Below, piece after piece: positions 9,100-16,671 of a stretch of 37,659 nucleotides of DNA. Below the pieces are notes generated by a model. That model was not told where the DNA came from. It saw only the letters and a program-made list of their open reading frames with translations, and did not search any database. Source of the DNA: Bacteroidota bacterium (GTDB taxonomy: Bacteria; Bacteroidota; Bacteroidia; Bacteroidales; B39-G9); the NCBI GenBank assembly GCA_015222055.1, contig JADFUR010000085.1, forward strand, positions 1 to 37,659. Reading direction: 5' to 3'. Within the stretch, counting starts at the first letter, position 1. Each line of letters opens with the position of its first letter. The translations under genes were made by a program, and so were the position numbers.

Positions 9100-10341
9100 A
9101 TGGCTGTAATAAAACCATTTAAAGGAATTCGTCCAGCTAAGGATAAAGTTAAAGAAGTTGCTTCACGTCCTTATGATGTCTTAAATAAAGAAGAAGCAAG
9201 AGAAGAAGCAAAATCAAAATATTCATATCTACATGTAGTTAAACCAGAGATTGATTTACCTGATGATGTTAATGAATATTCTGATGCTGTTTATCAAAAA
9301 GGGAAAGAGAATTTTTTTAAGCTAATGGACGAGAAAGTTCTTCAACAAGATAATGAAGAATATTTATATATTTATGCTCAAACAATGAACGGTAAAACTC
9401 AATATGGTATTGTTGGTTGTGCTGCTGTTCAAGATTACATGAATAATGTGATTAAAAAGCATGAATTAACTCGTAAAGATAAAGAACAAGACAGAATGAA
9501 TCATGTTCGCGTAAGCGGAATGAATTATGAACCTGTGTTTTTTACTTATCCTGCTGTTAAAGAAATTGATGATATTGTTGCTGACGTTGTAAAATCAGAG
9601 CCTGAGTATGATTTTGTGTCTGAAGATAATTTTGGTCATCACTTCTGGGTTATTCGCGATAGAGAAAAAATTAATCGTATCGTTGAATTATACTCAAAAG
9701 TGCCAGCTTCATATGTAGCTGATGGTCATCACAGAACTGCTGCTGCTGCTTTGGTTGGAAACGAAAGAAAGAAAAATAATCCAAATCATACAGGAAAAGA
9801 AGAATATAATTATTTTTTAGCTGTTCATTTTCCTGCTGAGCAATTATCAATTATTGACTATAACAGAGTTGTAAAAGATTTGAATGGACTTTCTGAAGAA
9901 GAATTTTTCGGAAAATTAAATGAGGCTTTTGATGTTACAGAAAAAGGATCAGATGTATTTAAACCTGAGGAACTTCATACTTTTAGTATGTATCTTAGTG
10001 GTAAATGGTATTCTATGAAAGCCAAACAAGGCACTTACGATGATAAAGATCCTATTGGAGTACTTGATGTCACAATTCTTTATAATCATGTATTGAGTGG
10101 CTTATTAGGTATAAAAGATTTGAGAACTGATAAGAGAATTGATTTTGTAGGTGGTATTCGTGGTTTGGGAGAACTTAAAAGAAGAGTTGACAATGGTGAA
10201 ATGAAAGTCGCTTTTGCTCTTTATCCTGTTTCTATGGATCAATTAATTAATATTGCTGATACAGGTAATATTATGCCTCCAAAAACAACTTGGTTTGAAC
10301 CTAAGTTAAGAAGTGGATTAATTGTTCACAGTTTAGATTAG
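9100..10341 (+). CDS. DUF1015 family protein in the serine cluster
   Basis: 413 aa cytoplasmic protein of the DUF1015 family. Recognisable segments are the N-terminal FKGIRPAKDKVKEVASRPYDVL, the KKHELTRKDKEQDRMNHV motif (119-136), and ADGHHRTAAAAL with D208, H210, H211 and R212. The family has no function I can state as proven, but it is often found beside serA/serC. The DGHHR motif resembles the G-x-x-R active-site loop of ParB/sulfiredoxin-fold proteins, a fold that includes free-serine kinases, so a role in serine phosphorylation or dephosphorylation is an inference worth testing. It ends before a terminator shared with the convergent mgsA. Confidence 0.85.
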   Translation: MAVIKPFKGIRPAKDKVKEVASRPYDVLNKEEAREEAKSKYSYLHVVKPEIDLPDDVNEYSDAVYQKGKENFFKLMDEKVLQQDNEEYLYIYAQTMNGKTQYGIVGCAAVQDYMNNVIKKHELTRKDKEQDRMNHVRVSGMNYEPVFFTYPAVKEIDDIVADVVKSEPEYDFVSEDNFGHHFWVIRDREKINRIVELYSKVPASYVADGHHRTAAAALVGNERKKNNPNHTGKEEYNYFLAVHFPAEQLSIIDYNRVVKDLNGLSEEEFFGKLNEAFDVTEKGSDVFKPEELHTFSMYLSGKWYSMKAKQGTYDDKDPIGVLDVTILYNHVLSGLLGIKDLRTDKRIDFVGGIRGLGELKRRVDNGEMKVAFALYPVSMDQLINIADTGNIMPPKTTWFEPKLRSGLIVHSLD

Positions 10342-10363
10342 ACAAAAATCAAATAAATAATTT

Positions 10364-10396
10364 AAAAGGCAAGTAAATTTTTATTTGCCTTTTTTA
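10364..10396. terminator. Bidirectional terminator between the DUF1015 gene and mgsA
   Basis: AAAAGGCAA (10364-10372) pairs with TTGCCTTTT (10385-10393). Inner bases extend the stem to about 13 pairs including one G-U. T-runs on the right and A-runs on the left let it serve both convergent genes. Confidence 0.88.
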
Positions 10397-10410
10397 ATTA
10401 AAAAAAATCT

Positions 10411-10776
10411 TTATATTTTTTCAGAAATAATAAAATTAGCACTTTTTCGGTTTAATGCTATTGGAATATTATTAATTACTGCAGTTCTAATTAATGTTTG
10501 AATATCATGCTCGTGTCCATGAGGTGTTTGTGCATCAATGAAAAATATTAATTTGTCAATTTTTCCTTCTAACATTTTGGCAGCTAATAAAATATCACCA
10601 CCACTAGGACCATGTCCAAACCCTTCTACATTTAATTCTAACACATTGTTTAGCAATTCGGCTGTGTGTGACGTTCCAATTAGTTTATAGTGTTTTAAAA
10701 TTTTTTCATTTTCCTTAGCCCATTCTAAAAGAATGTTTTTCTTTTTGTTGTGGGCAACTAAAGCAACTGTTTCCAT
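10411..10776 (-). CDS. mgsA: Methylglyoxal synthase
   Basis: Converts dihydroxyacetone phosphate to methylglyoxal and phosphate, a bypass of lower glycolysis. Aligned by eye to the E. coli enzyme: VAHNKKK near the N-terminus (H19 kept, the adjacent D20 is Asn here), GTSHTAELL phosphate loop, GHGPSGGD containing the catalytic base (D71 equivalent), LIFFIDAQ (D91 equivalent), GHEHDIQTLIR (H98 and D101 equivalents) and IPIALNRKSANFII. At 121 aa it is shorter than the roughly 150 aa of the E. coli enzyme, mostly at the two ends. It lies downstream of the two-TM gene on the same strand with a 45-bp gap. Confidence 0.92.
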   Translation of the reverse strand: METVALVAHNKKKNILLEWAKENEKILKHYKLIGTSHTAELLNNVLELNVEGFGHGPSGGDILLAAKMLEGKIDKLIFFIDAQTPHGHEHDIQTLIRTAVINNIPIALNRKSANFIISEKI

Positions 10777-10821
10777 AATAATTATTTATTATAATTCAAT
10801 ACAATGTTAAGCAACTTTTTT

Positions 10822-11307
10822 TTATTTCTTTAATTCACTTTCAATTAATTCAATATTTTTTCTTTCGGCAATCTTTTTTATTATCAGTTTTATTTGCATC
10901 ACATATTCAGAATCAATAATTGAGACTAATATAAGATTCTGTGGTTTATCCTCAGTAGTTATTTTTATATATCCACTACGAAATGTCAAATTTATTTTTT
11001 TAATATCTTTCCATAATATTTGTTTTTCTTTGTTTATTGTTTTTATTCTAATTTGTTCTTCATTAATGTGCACAAATGATTTGCGACCAAAAAAATCATT
11101 AAATATATAGCCTTTTCCTTGTGTTATAAATATTAAACCATATAATAGAAAGAGAAACAAAAGAGCCAAGGAATAAGTTCTAATTGGATATTTTTCACAA
11201 ATAATAATAAATATCAATGTGAATGAAATTAACATCAGTAATATGCCGAAAATTATTTGAAACTTTGATTTTTTAAAATGCCCATATAGGCTTTGATTGT
11301 ATTCCAT
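10822..11307 (-). CDS. Membrane protein with two TM helices and a PH-like C-terminal domain
   Basis: Not recognised as a named family. Two adjacent hydrophobic helices (about residues 17-37 and 46-67) form a hairpin at the N-terminus. A soluble C-terminal part of about 90 residues has alternating hydrophobic strands (SFVHINEEQIRIKTINKEKQILWKDIKKINL) of the type seen in bacterial PH-like (YcxB-like) domains, including the common W-x-D-I pattern. Likely an inner membrane protein. It is immediately upstream of mgsA and may share a transcript with it. Function unknown. Confidence 0.7.
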   Translation of the reverse strand: MEYNQSLYGHFKKSKFQIIFGILLMLISFTLIFIIICEKYPIRTYSLALLFLFLLYGLIFITQGKGYIFNDFFGRKSFVHINEEQIRIKTINKEKQILWKDIKKINLTFRSGYIKITTEDKPQNLILVSIIDSEYVMQIKLIIKKIAERKNIELIESELKK

Positions 11308-11438
11308 TTTTTATTTATTAAAAATAATTATTAATTATAATAGTATTATCAAAATTAATTTTTTTTATTTAATTATCAAATTAATTATTTTTTTTAAAAG
11401 AAACTTTTTAAATCTTTATCATTTACAAAGTCTATTTT

Positions 11439-11473
11439 AAAAAAATAGAAATACAAATGTGTATCTCTATTTT
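11439..11473 (-). terminator. Terminator of the M49-like gene
   Basis: Read on the minus strand, AAAATAGA and TCTATTTT arms (plus strand 11442-11449 and 11466-11473) with an inner ATAC/GTAT pairing form a hairpin followed by a T-run (plus-strand A-run 11439-11445). It lies 39 bp beyond the stop codon at 11512. Confidence 0.8.
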
Positions 11474-11511
11474 AAAATTAATAATTTTTTTAGTAAGTCG
11501 AACTGAGGTTA

Positions 11512-13158
11512 TTAATAATATAGCCCAATTACGTTTTTACCTTGAGAAAAAGTAACGTCAACAGGAATTCCTGCATTAGCAATATTGTTAAGAGATTTTT
11601 GTAATCCGGAATTTATTTTGCCATATTTTTCAATTAGCTTGCTCGCTCCATCATAATCACCATTACCTTGAATTATTAGTATTTTTTTAGATAGATTTAA
11701 ACTTGCATTTTTCATATTTTCAAAGTCAATCTTATATTTTCCATTACTATTTATAGTAAAGGCATTATTTTTTTTAAAATAATTATAGATAATAAGATTT
11801 GCAATAGCTTGTGAGTTTGAAGCACCAAAACGCACCGAACGAATAATGTCTGCCATAAAAGTAACGTAATTATCCATTATGTCTTTATCGTTTAATATAC
11901 CGCCCATTTCTTGAAGTTTAGTAATAAAAAAAAGGCTAAGTATATTTGCTTTAAGTTCGTTTGCGATATTATATTTTTCGCGAAGGGCTTGCTTTATAGA
12001 TCCTCTATTATTAATTGTGTTTGTTATTCCTAAGCTGTTACCAACTTCGTAGAACATTGAAATTTCAAAAAAAGCATCAAATTTAACATTGTTCAGTTGA
12101 TTGGCATCAATCATTTCATTACTTATTGGTTTTAAAATTTTTTTAAATTTTGCGTTCATCACATTTTTAAATTGTAATTTACGACTTCCTTTATTATAGC
12201 CTTCTTGTCCAACAAAAGGATAGACAACAGATATTTTTTTACTTCCTGCGTTGCAATCGCCCGCAGCATAAACTACATCGTAAACACCAATATCTGAATT
12301 AACAACTGGTATTTCGTTTTTATATTTTTCATCAACAGGAAGCATTTTTTGTAATTCAGGCAATATGTCAACAAATTTATTTAATTTTTTAGTCCATTTT
12401 TCATCTTTCACAAGAACGTAGGCTTCGTAAGATGCTTTTGCACCCAAAAGAAGGTCTTCGTAAGTTTCAACAGGTCCAATAATTATGTCAATGCGATTGT
12501 TTTTCATATCTACCCATGCAATATCGCTTGCCAGATAATTATCGGTTGAGATTGCTTTTGCTCTTAATGTTAAATAATTTTTGAGATTCTTATTTTCTGT
12601 TATTGCAGATGCTTTTTTTAATATTTCTGAAATTTTATTTACGTCGTTCTTGTAGGCTTTATGGTAAGGAATTGTTATTAGATTGCCGTTTTTTTTGCGT
12701 CTTATTATTGTGTACATACTATATTTGTCATCTGAATTTAAGGCATCAAATTCCCAAAATGTCATGTTTGATGGATAAAAACGAGCACCAACAGGTTTAA
12801 TGCCGTATTTTTCAACAAAAGGTTTATTGCCATCTAGTCTGTCCCATGTGCCATAATTTAATAAAGCAAATTTTTGTATTTTATTGTCCTTAATATCGTT
12901 AGTTAGCTTTTCTTTATTTCCGAATGATTGTTTCCAGAAAATATTATCAGCATGTTTTGCAGCATCAATAAACAAACCAAGCATTTGTTTTTCCTTTGCA
13001 GTAAGATTGCTAATATCTGATGTGAGTTTTACTTCAACATACTCAGATAATTTTTTATGAATATTTTTAGCACAATCATTATTTTTTGTTGATTTGTTGC
13101 AACTAAAAAAAGATAGTGAAACTAAAAGAATTAAAACAACTATATTTTTTTTAGACAT
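11512..13158 (-). CDS. M49 (dipeptidyl-peptidase III)-like lipoprotein with a degenerate zinc site
   Basis: 548 aa with a lipoprotein signal (SFFSC, Cys20), so it should be membrane-anchored outside the cytoplasm. The body follows the Bacteroidota M49-like pattern: IIIGPVETYEDLLLGAKASYEAYVL (227-249), AAGDCNAGSKKISVVYP (298-314) and GSRKLQFKNVMNAKFKKIL (324-342). The zinc site expected at residues 370-375 (HExxH or HExxxH) reads YEVGNS: Y370, E371, N374, S375. The glutamate is kept but both metal-binding histidines are gone. E401 in ANELKAN corresponds to the downstream Glu ligand. The frame is open for 548 codons, so this looks like a maintained non-catalytic paralogue rather than a pseudogene. 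The family call is fairly sure; the role (peptide binding, scaffold) is unknown. Confidence 0.8.
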   Translation of the reverse strand: MSKKNIVVLILLVSLSFFSCNKSTKNNDCAKNIHKKLSEYVEVKLTSDISNLTAKEKQMLGLFIDAAKHADNIFWKQSFGNKEKLTNDIKDNKIQKFALLNYGTWDRLDGNKPFVEKYGIKPVGARFYPSNMTFWEFDALNSDDKYSMYTIIRRKKNGNLITIPYHKAYKNDVNKISEILKKASAITENKNLKNYLTLRAKAISTDNYLASDIAWVDMKNNRIDIIIGPVETYEDLLLGAKASYEAYVLVKDEKWTKKLNKFVDILPELQKMLPVDEKYKNEIPVVNSDIGVYDVVYAAGDCNAGSKKISVVYPFVGQEGYNKGSRKLQFKNVMNAKFKKILKPISNEMIDANQLNNVKFDAFFEISMFYEVGNSLGITNTINNRGSIKQALREKYNIANELKANILSLFFITKLQEMGGILNDKDIMDNYVTFMADIIRSVRFGASNSQAIANLIIYNYFKKNNAFTINSNGKYKIDFENMKNASLNLSKKILIIQGNGDYDGASKLIEKYGKINSGLQKSLNNIANAGIPVDVTFSQGKNVIGLYY

Positions 13159-13268
13159 GGCTATATTTTTTAGTGAATATTTAGTTAAATTTAAGAAAAA
13201 AAAAGCAAAAAGTCAATTTTTTTTTTTGATATGACTTAAATTTTTTAAAACAATATAAAAAATAGCAC

Positions 13269-13299
13269 AAAAAAAAGAGTAAGTATAACTTACTCTTTT
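13269..13299 (-). terminator. Terminator after the TPR gene
   Basis: Perfect 12-bp stem (plus strand 13273-13284 with 13288-13299, arms AAAAGAGTAAGT/ACTTACTCTTTT) with a 3-nt loop. On the minus strand it is followed by a T-run. It separates the TPR gene from the M49-like gene. Confidence 0.92.
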
Positions 13300-13321
13300 A
13301 TATATTTTTATAGAAATAAAA

Positions 13322-14014
13322 TTATAATAATTCTAGTTCTTTTTTAATTTTATCAGCCTTATCTTTCATTTCAATGTTTGAATAGATATTTATTAGAGCT
13401 TTAAGAACTGTTTTGTTTTTTGTGTTATATGTATAAGCTTTTTCCATAAACGTTAATGCTTCTTGAAATTTTAAATTTGCTTTTGCATATTCAGCTTTGA
13501 ATTTTTCAGGATCTGTTTTATTCATCCCACTTTCATTTGCAGCTTTTTTAATTTTATTTCCTTCTTTATAAAATACTAAACCTTGTTTGAAAAAACACGA
13601 AGACATTAATTTGTTTAAATTTTTATCTTCCCCATATAATTTCAAGCCATTATTCAGAGTTGTTTCCATTTCTTTATAATTTTTATTTTTGCTTAAAATT
13701 TGAGCTTTATAAATAAATGGTTTTGATTTTTTATAATTCAATTCAATTGATTTATTAAAATAAGGCAAAGCTTCGTCATATTTTTTAGATTTGAAAGCAC
13801 AGTAACCAGTATTATAAACTAATGGAGTATCAACTTTGTTTTCTGCCTCTAATAATACTATAGCCTGCTTAAAGGAGCTGAAAGCTTCATCGTAATTTTT
13901 GATTTTGTATGCTTCATTTCCTTCTTTAATAAACGCATTTGCATTTTTCTTTTCTTGTGCTGTTAGGCTGATAATACTGAATATTAGAAGTGCAATAAGT
14001 GTTATTTTTTTCAT
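13322..14014 (-). CDS. Exported tetratricopeptide-repeat protein
   Basis: 230 aa with an N-terminal signal peptide (ISLTAQ, cleavage near residue 20). Tandem TPR units can be read: ANAFIKEGNEAYKIKNYDEA (about 25-58), PLVYNTGYCAFKSKKYDEAL (about 63-95), KPFIYKAQILSKNKNYKEM and a C-terminal pair around FQEALTFMEKAYTYN. TPR arrays bind protein partners; none can be named. It is the last gene of a four-gene minus-strand run (lipoprotein, small secreted protein, barrel-like protein, TPR) and is followed by a strong terminator, so it is probably the operon's end. Confidence 0.85.
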   Translation of the reverse strand: MKKITLIALLIFSIISLTAQEKKNANAFIKEGNEAYKIKNYDEAFSSFKQAIVLLEAENKVDTPLVYNTGYCAFKSKKYDEALPYFNKSIELNYKKSKPFIYKAQILSKNKNYKEMETTLNNGLKLYGEDKNLNKLMSSCFFKQGLVFYKEGNKIKKAANESGMNKTDPEKFKAEYAKANLKFQEALTFMEKAYTYNTKNKTVLKALINIYSNIEMKDKADKIKKELELL

Positions 14015-14110
14015 TTGTTAGAATATTAAATAATTATTATATGAATATAATTGTTTTTAAAAGTGTAAAAATAAAATAAAAAATCAAAAATAAAAAAATA
14101 TAAAGTAAGC

Positions 14111-14779
14111 TTATTCAGTAAAAAAATAATTGTTTGGTGAAATAAAATTTGACGAGAAGCGATTATTATCATATTGAGGAAAATAATTTAGATTGTTTAA
14201 GTTGTTGTATCTATTAGAAATGCTAATTTGTGCTCCAACATGCATATTCTTATTTATAGAATAATTAATACCCAAAGTCATTTCTTTTTCGTTAAAATTA
14301 AACGCATCCGAATTTAATTTATTACTTCTAAAATTGTTGGTGCTATAAACAACGCTACTCGTAAGTGCTATTTTGCTACTAAGTTGATATTGCCCTTGAG
14401 CGAATATTGTATATCTTGTAATGTTTGTCGATAAAGTATGCTGAATTTCTTTATTTGAAATGGGGCAACAGTTTAACGAACCATTCATATATGCAGTGCC
14501 AAAATATAAATTTAATTTATCATTAACGGAATAATTAAAATTTGGAGCTACATAATAATTCAAAAAAGTATTGTCGTTTACTGATGATATACTAGTACCT
14601 AATGTAACAGAATAGTTCAGTTTTTTATTTTTGAAAATGGAGTTGGGTTTATTATTAATACTATTAAGAGAAGTATCGGTAGTATTTACCATAATTGGCA
14701 TAAAGTCAGAATTTTGTGCGATTAAGCCTGAACCTAAAAGGAAAATAAATTGAAAGATTAGAAACTTTTTTAAAAGCAT
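14111..14779 (-). CDS. Exported hypothetical protein, outer-membrane-barrel-like
   Basis: I take the start at 14779 (MLLKKFLIFQF...) rather than the upstream ATG at 14821, because this gives a clean signal peptide ending SGLIAQ and avoids overlap with the preceding gene, which stops at 14785. The mature part has alternating strand patterns (KLNYSVTLGTSIS, APNFNYSVNDKLNLYFGTAYMNG, RYTIFAQGQYQLSSKIALTSSVVYS, EMTLGINYSINKNMHVGAQISIS) ending in aromatic residues, typical of a small outer-membrane beta-barrel. It ends in YFFTE. The spacer to the upstream gene is 5 bp, so translation is probably coupled. Function unknown. Confidence 0.75.
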   Translation of the reverse strand: MLLKKFLIFQFIFLLGSGLIAQNSDFMPIMVNTTDTSLNSINNKPNSIFKNKKLNYSVTLGTSISSVNDNTFLNYYVAPNFNYSVNDKLNLYFGTAYMNGSLNCCPISNKEIQHTLSTNITRYTIFAQGQYQLSSKIALTSSVVYSTNNFRSNKLNSDAFNFNEKEMTLGINYSINKNMHVGAQISISNRYNNLNNLNYFPQYDNNRFSSNFISPNNYFFTE

Positions 14780-14784
14780 AATAA

Positions 14785-15225
14785 TTAATTTTCTAAATAA
14801 CCAATCAAAACAGCGACACATCCAGATTTTTTACTTTCATTCTTAGTATTAGGAACATGAATTGAGATAATGGTTTGTAAATTTGTGTTGAAATAAAAAT
14901 CCCAAATATTGCTTAAATTATTTTTTTTATTGTCAAAAATAATATTTCTGTTTATATCAAAGATTTTAAACTCAATTTTTGGAAGATTATTATCTGAACA
15001 AACTAAAATTCTATAATCTTGATTAGAAAAAAAAGTCTTATATAATTCAATAGTTTCTCCTTGGGTAAGTTTTTGTGTTACATAAATACCATTGTGAGTA
15101 TATGGTTTCAATTTCGTTTTAAAGATGTCTTGTTTAGCAAATTGAATGCATTGAGCATTAGTCAATAATGAAAATAAATTTAGCAATAAAAATAATAGGA
15201 GTACTTTTTTTAGTGATAATTTCAT
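14785..15225 (-). CDS. Small secreted hypothetical protein
   Basis: 146 aa with a clear signal peptide (LLLFLLLNLFSLLTNAQ, cleavage near residue 24). The mature part is short and strand-rich (YVTQKLTQGETIELYKTFFSNQDYRILVCS; NIWDFYFNTNLQTIISIHVPN) with cysteines at about positions 25, 77 and 138. I do not recognise the family. It sits between the lipoprotein gene (43 bp upstream) and the barrel-like gene (5 bp downstream), suggesting an envelope complex made by the same operon. Confidence 0.75.
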   Translation of the reverse strand: MKLSLKKVLLLFLLLNLFSLLTNAQCIQFAKQDIFKTKLKPYTHNGIYVTQKLTQGETIELYKTFFSNQDYRILVCSDNNLPKIEFKIFDINRNIIFDNKKNNLSNIWDFYFNTNLQTIISIHVPNTKNESKKSGCVAVLIGYLEN

Positions 15226-15268
15226 TTAAAAGTAATAATTTGTAAATATTTAATGAAAAGTAAATTGT

Positions 15269-16189
15269 TTATTGAACAATAATATTTCTAATACTGTCTA
15301 CTTTAGTACAAAGTTTGTTGAAAATTTTATCACTCATAAAAATATCAGTTTTGGCTTTTAAAGTAGTAATTTTCGTTTCATTGTCAGTTATTGGCTCAAT
15401 TTTAGTGCTAACAATTTGAATTTCGTCATAAACCGATTTTATAATGTTCATATCAATAAGAAGAGAATTAATAGATTTGTTGTCTTTATATTCGCTAAGC
15501 AAATTTATGAGAGTGTTAAGAGAGATTTTTTGATCTACAATTCTGTCGATTAATTCGTTATTGTTTTGTGATTTTTTTGTTAGTTGAGTAGCAATATAAA
15601 GACCTTCTACCCATCCTCCAACAATAATCATAGCAGCTATTTCAGGTCTTCCGTTTTCTTTTAATACAGAGTTTGAATTTGTGAAAATTTCTGAAATAAT
15701 TCCCATACAAGAATCTCTATTATTGACATTATTCTCTAGTCGGGTGGCAAAATTTTCGTCAACGAGATTCATCAATCCTAAATCTTCTGCAAGAGTTTTG
15801 GATGTGGATAAATATTTAATTGAGGTTTGTGTTTGGTCAAATAAACTTGCGTAACTTAAGTCCGCACCATAAATACCTAAGTTTAATGCTTTGCTTTTGC
15901 TTGTGTTATAATTAGTAGAATTCTCTGTTGGGTTTAATATTGTTTCGTCGAATGTCGTTTCTGCTCGTTTAATTAACATAGCTGTTTCGATGGGAGAAGG
16001 TAGTGCATAAAATATTTGTTTAGCTTTATTAAAATCATTTGTTAATTTTTCATCTTCATTAATTGATTTTTGAACTTTATCGTTTATTTTTTTATCTTTC
16101 TCATCAGACTTACAAGAAAAAATAAATAATGATATTGTTAGTAATGTTAATATTGAAATTAACTTGTAGCTAAGTTTCGAAATTTTCAT
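15269..16189 (-). CDS. Lipoprotein of unknown function
   Basis: Signal peptide with lipobox LFIFSC followed by KSDEKDKK, so a lipid-anchored envelope protein. The mature part is mostly helical (NKAKQIFYALPSPIETAMLIKRAE; NLGIYGADLSYASLFDQTQTSIKYL; AAMIIVGGWVEGLYIATQL), a pattern I recall from widespread uncharacterised Bacteroidota lipoproteins. I chose Met at 16189 over the one at 16198 because a -7 box at 16210-16217 would leave only about 5 nt of leader for the latter; both are possible. First gene of the four-gene exported-protein run. Confidence 0.78.
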   Translation of the reverse strand: MKISKLSYKLISILTLLTISLFIFSCKSDEKDKKINDKVQKSINEDEKLTNDFNKAKQIFYALPSPIETAMLIKRAETTFDETILNPTENSTNYNTSKSKALNLGIYGADLSYASLFDQTQTSIKYLSTSKTLAEDLGLMNLVDENFATRLENNVNNRDSCMGIISEIFTNSNSVLKENGRPEIAAMIIVGGWVEGLYIATQLTKKSQNNNELIDRIVDQKISLNTLINLLSEYKDNKSINSLLIDMNIIKSVYDEIQIVSTKIEPITDNETKITTLKAKTDIFMSDKIFNKLCTKVDSIRNIIVQ

Positions 16190-16209
16190 ATTTTTCATAT
16201 TTTATATAG

Positions 16210-16217
16210 CAAATATA
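16210..16217 (-). promoter_or_regulatory. -7 box of the exported-protein operon
   Basis: On the minus strand TATATTTG (plus strand CAAATATA) is a perfect TAnnTTTG match, 20 bp before the chosen start codon. No TTTG is seen at the -33 distance. Confidence 0.5.
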
Positions 16218-16671
16218 ATATTTTAGTAAAAATAATATATTTTTCATTAAAAAAAAAGCCTAAAGATTTTAAAAAATATTTTATTCGCGTTTTTTATATT
16301 AATTCAATAATATATCAAAAAAAAATCGTTTTAATATTATGTGCTTGAAAAAAATACACACCAATAATCATATATAGTAAGCAATAAGAGCAATTTTTTA
16401 GAAATAATCGGAATAGTTGACTTACTAGTATTAAATTAAGCGTATTTTTTTTATCTCATAAATGATTTTAATTGTTTTGTCTGTTCAATTTTTTTCCTAA
16501 TTTTGCTTTCAAACAAATTTAAAAATAATTTTCTAAAACCTGCTTTTATATTCATAGTATTAAACTTAAGGTTGGGATGAAAAAATAATTGTTTAAGTTT
16601 TAATTGCAGGTCTATTATTTAATTTTTAATTAACTTTTAATTTTCATCCAACTTTTATAAAAGAATTAATT
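16218..16671. other. Long AT-rich intergenic region with a structured leader
   Basis: No credible gene. It separates divergent transcription of the exported-protein operon (minus) and the C69 peptidase (plus). The right part holds two crossing inverted repeats: AAACTTAA (16562-16569) with TTAAGTTT (16593-16600), and GTTGGGATGAAAA (16571-16583) with TTTTCATCCAAC (16641-16652, one bulged G). No good TAnnTTTG box was found for the C69 gene. Confidence 0.5.

Noticed and set aside
14780-14821. Upstream ATG of the barrel-like gene
   Set aside because: It would overlap the preceding gene and put MCRCFDWLFRK before an otherwise normal signal peptide.
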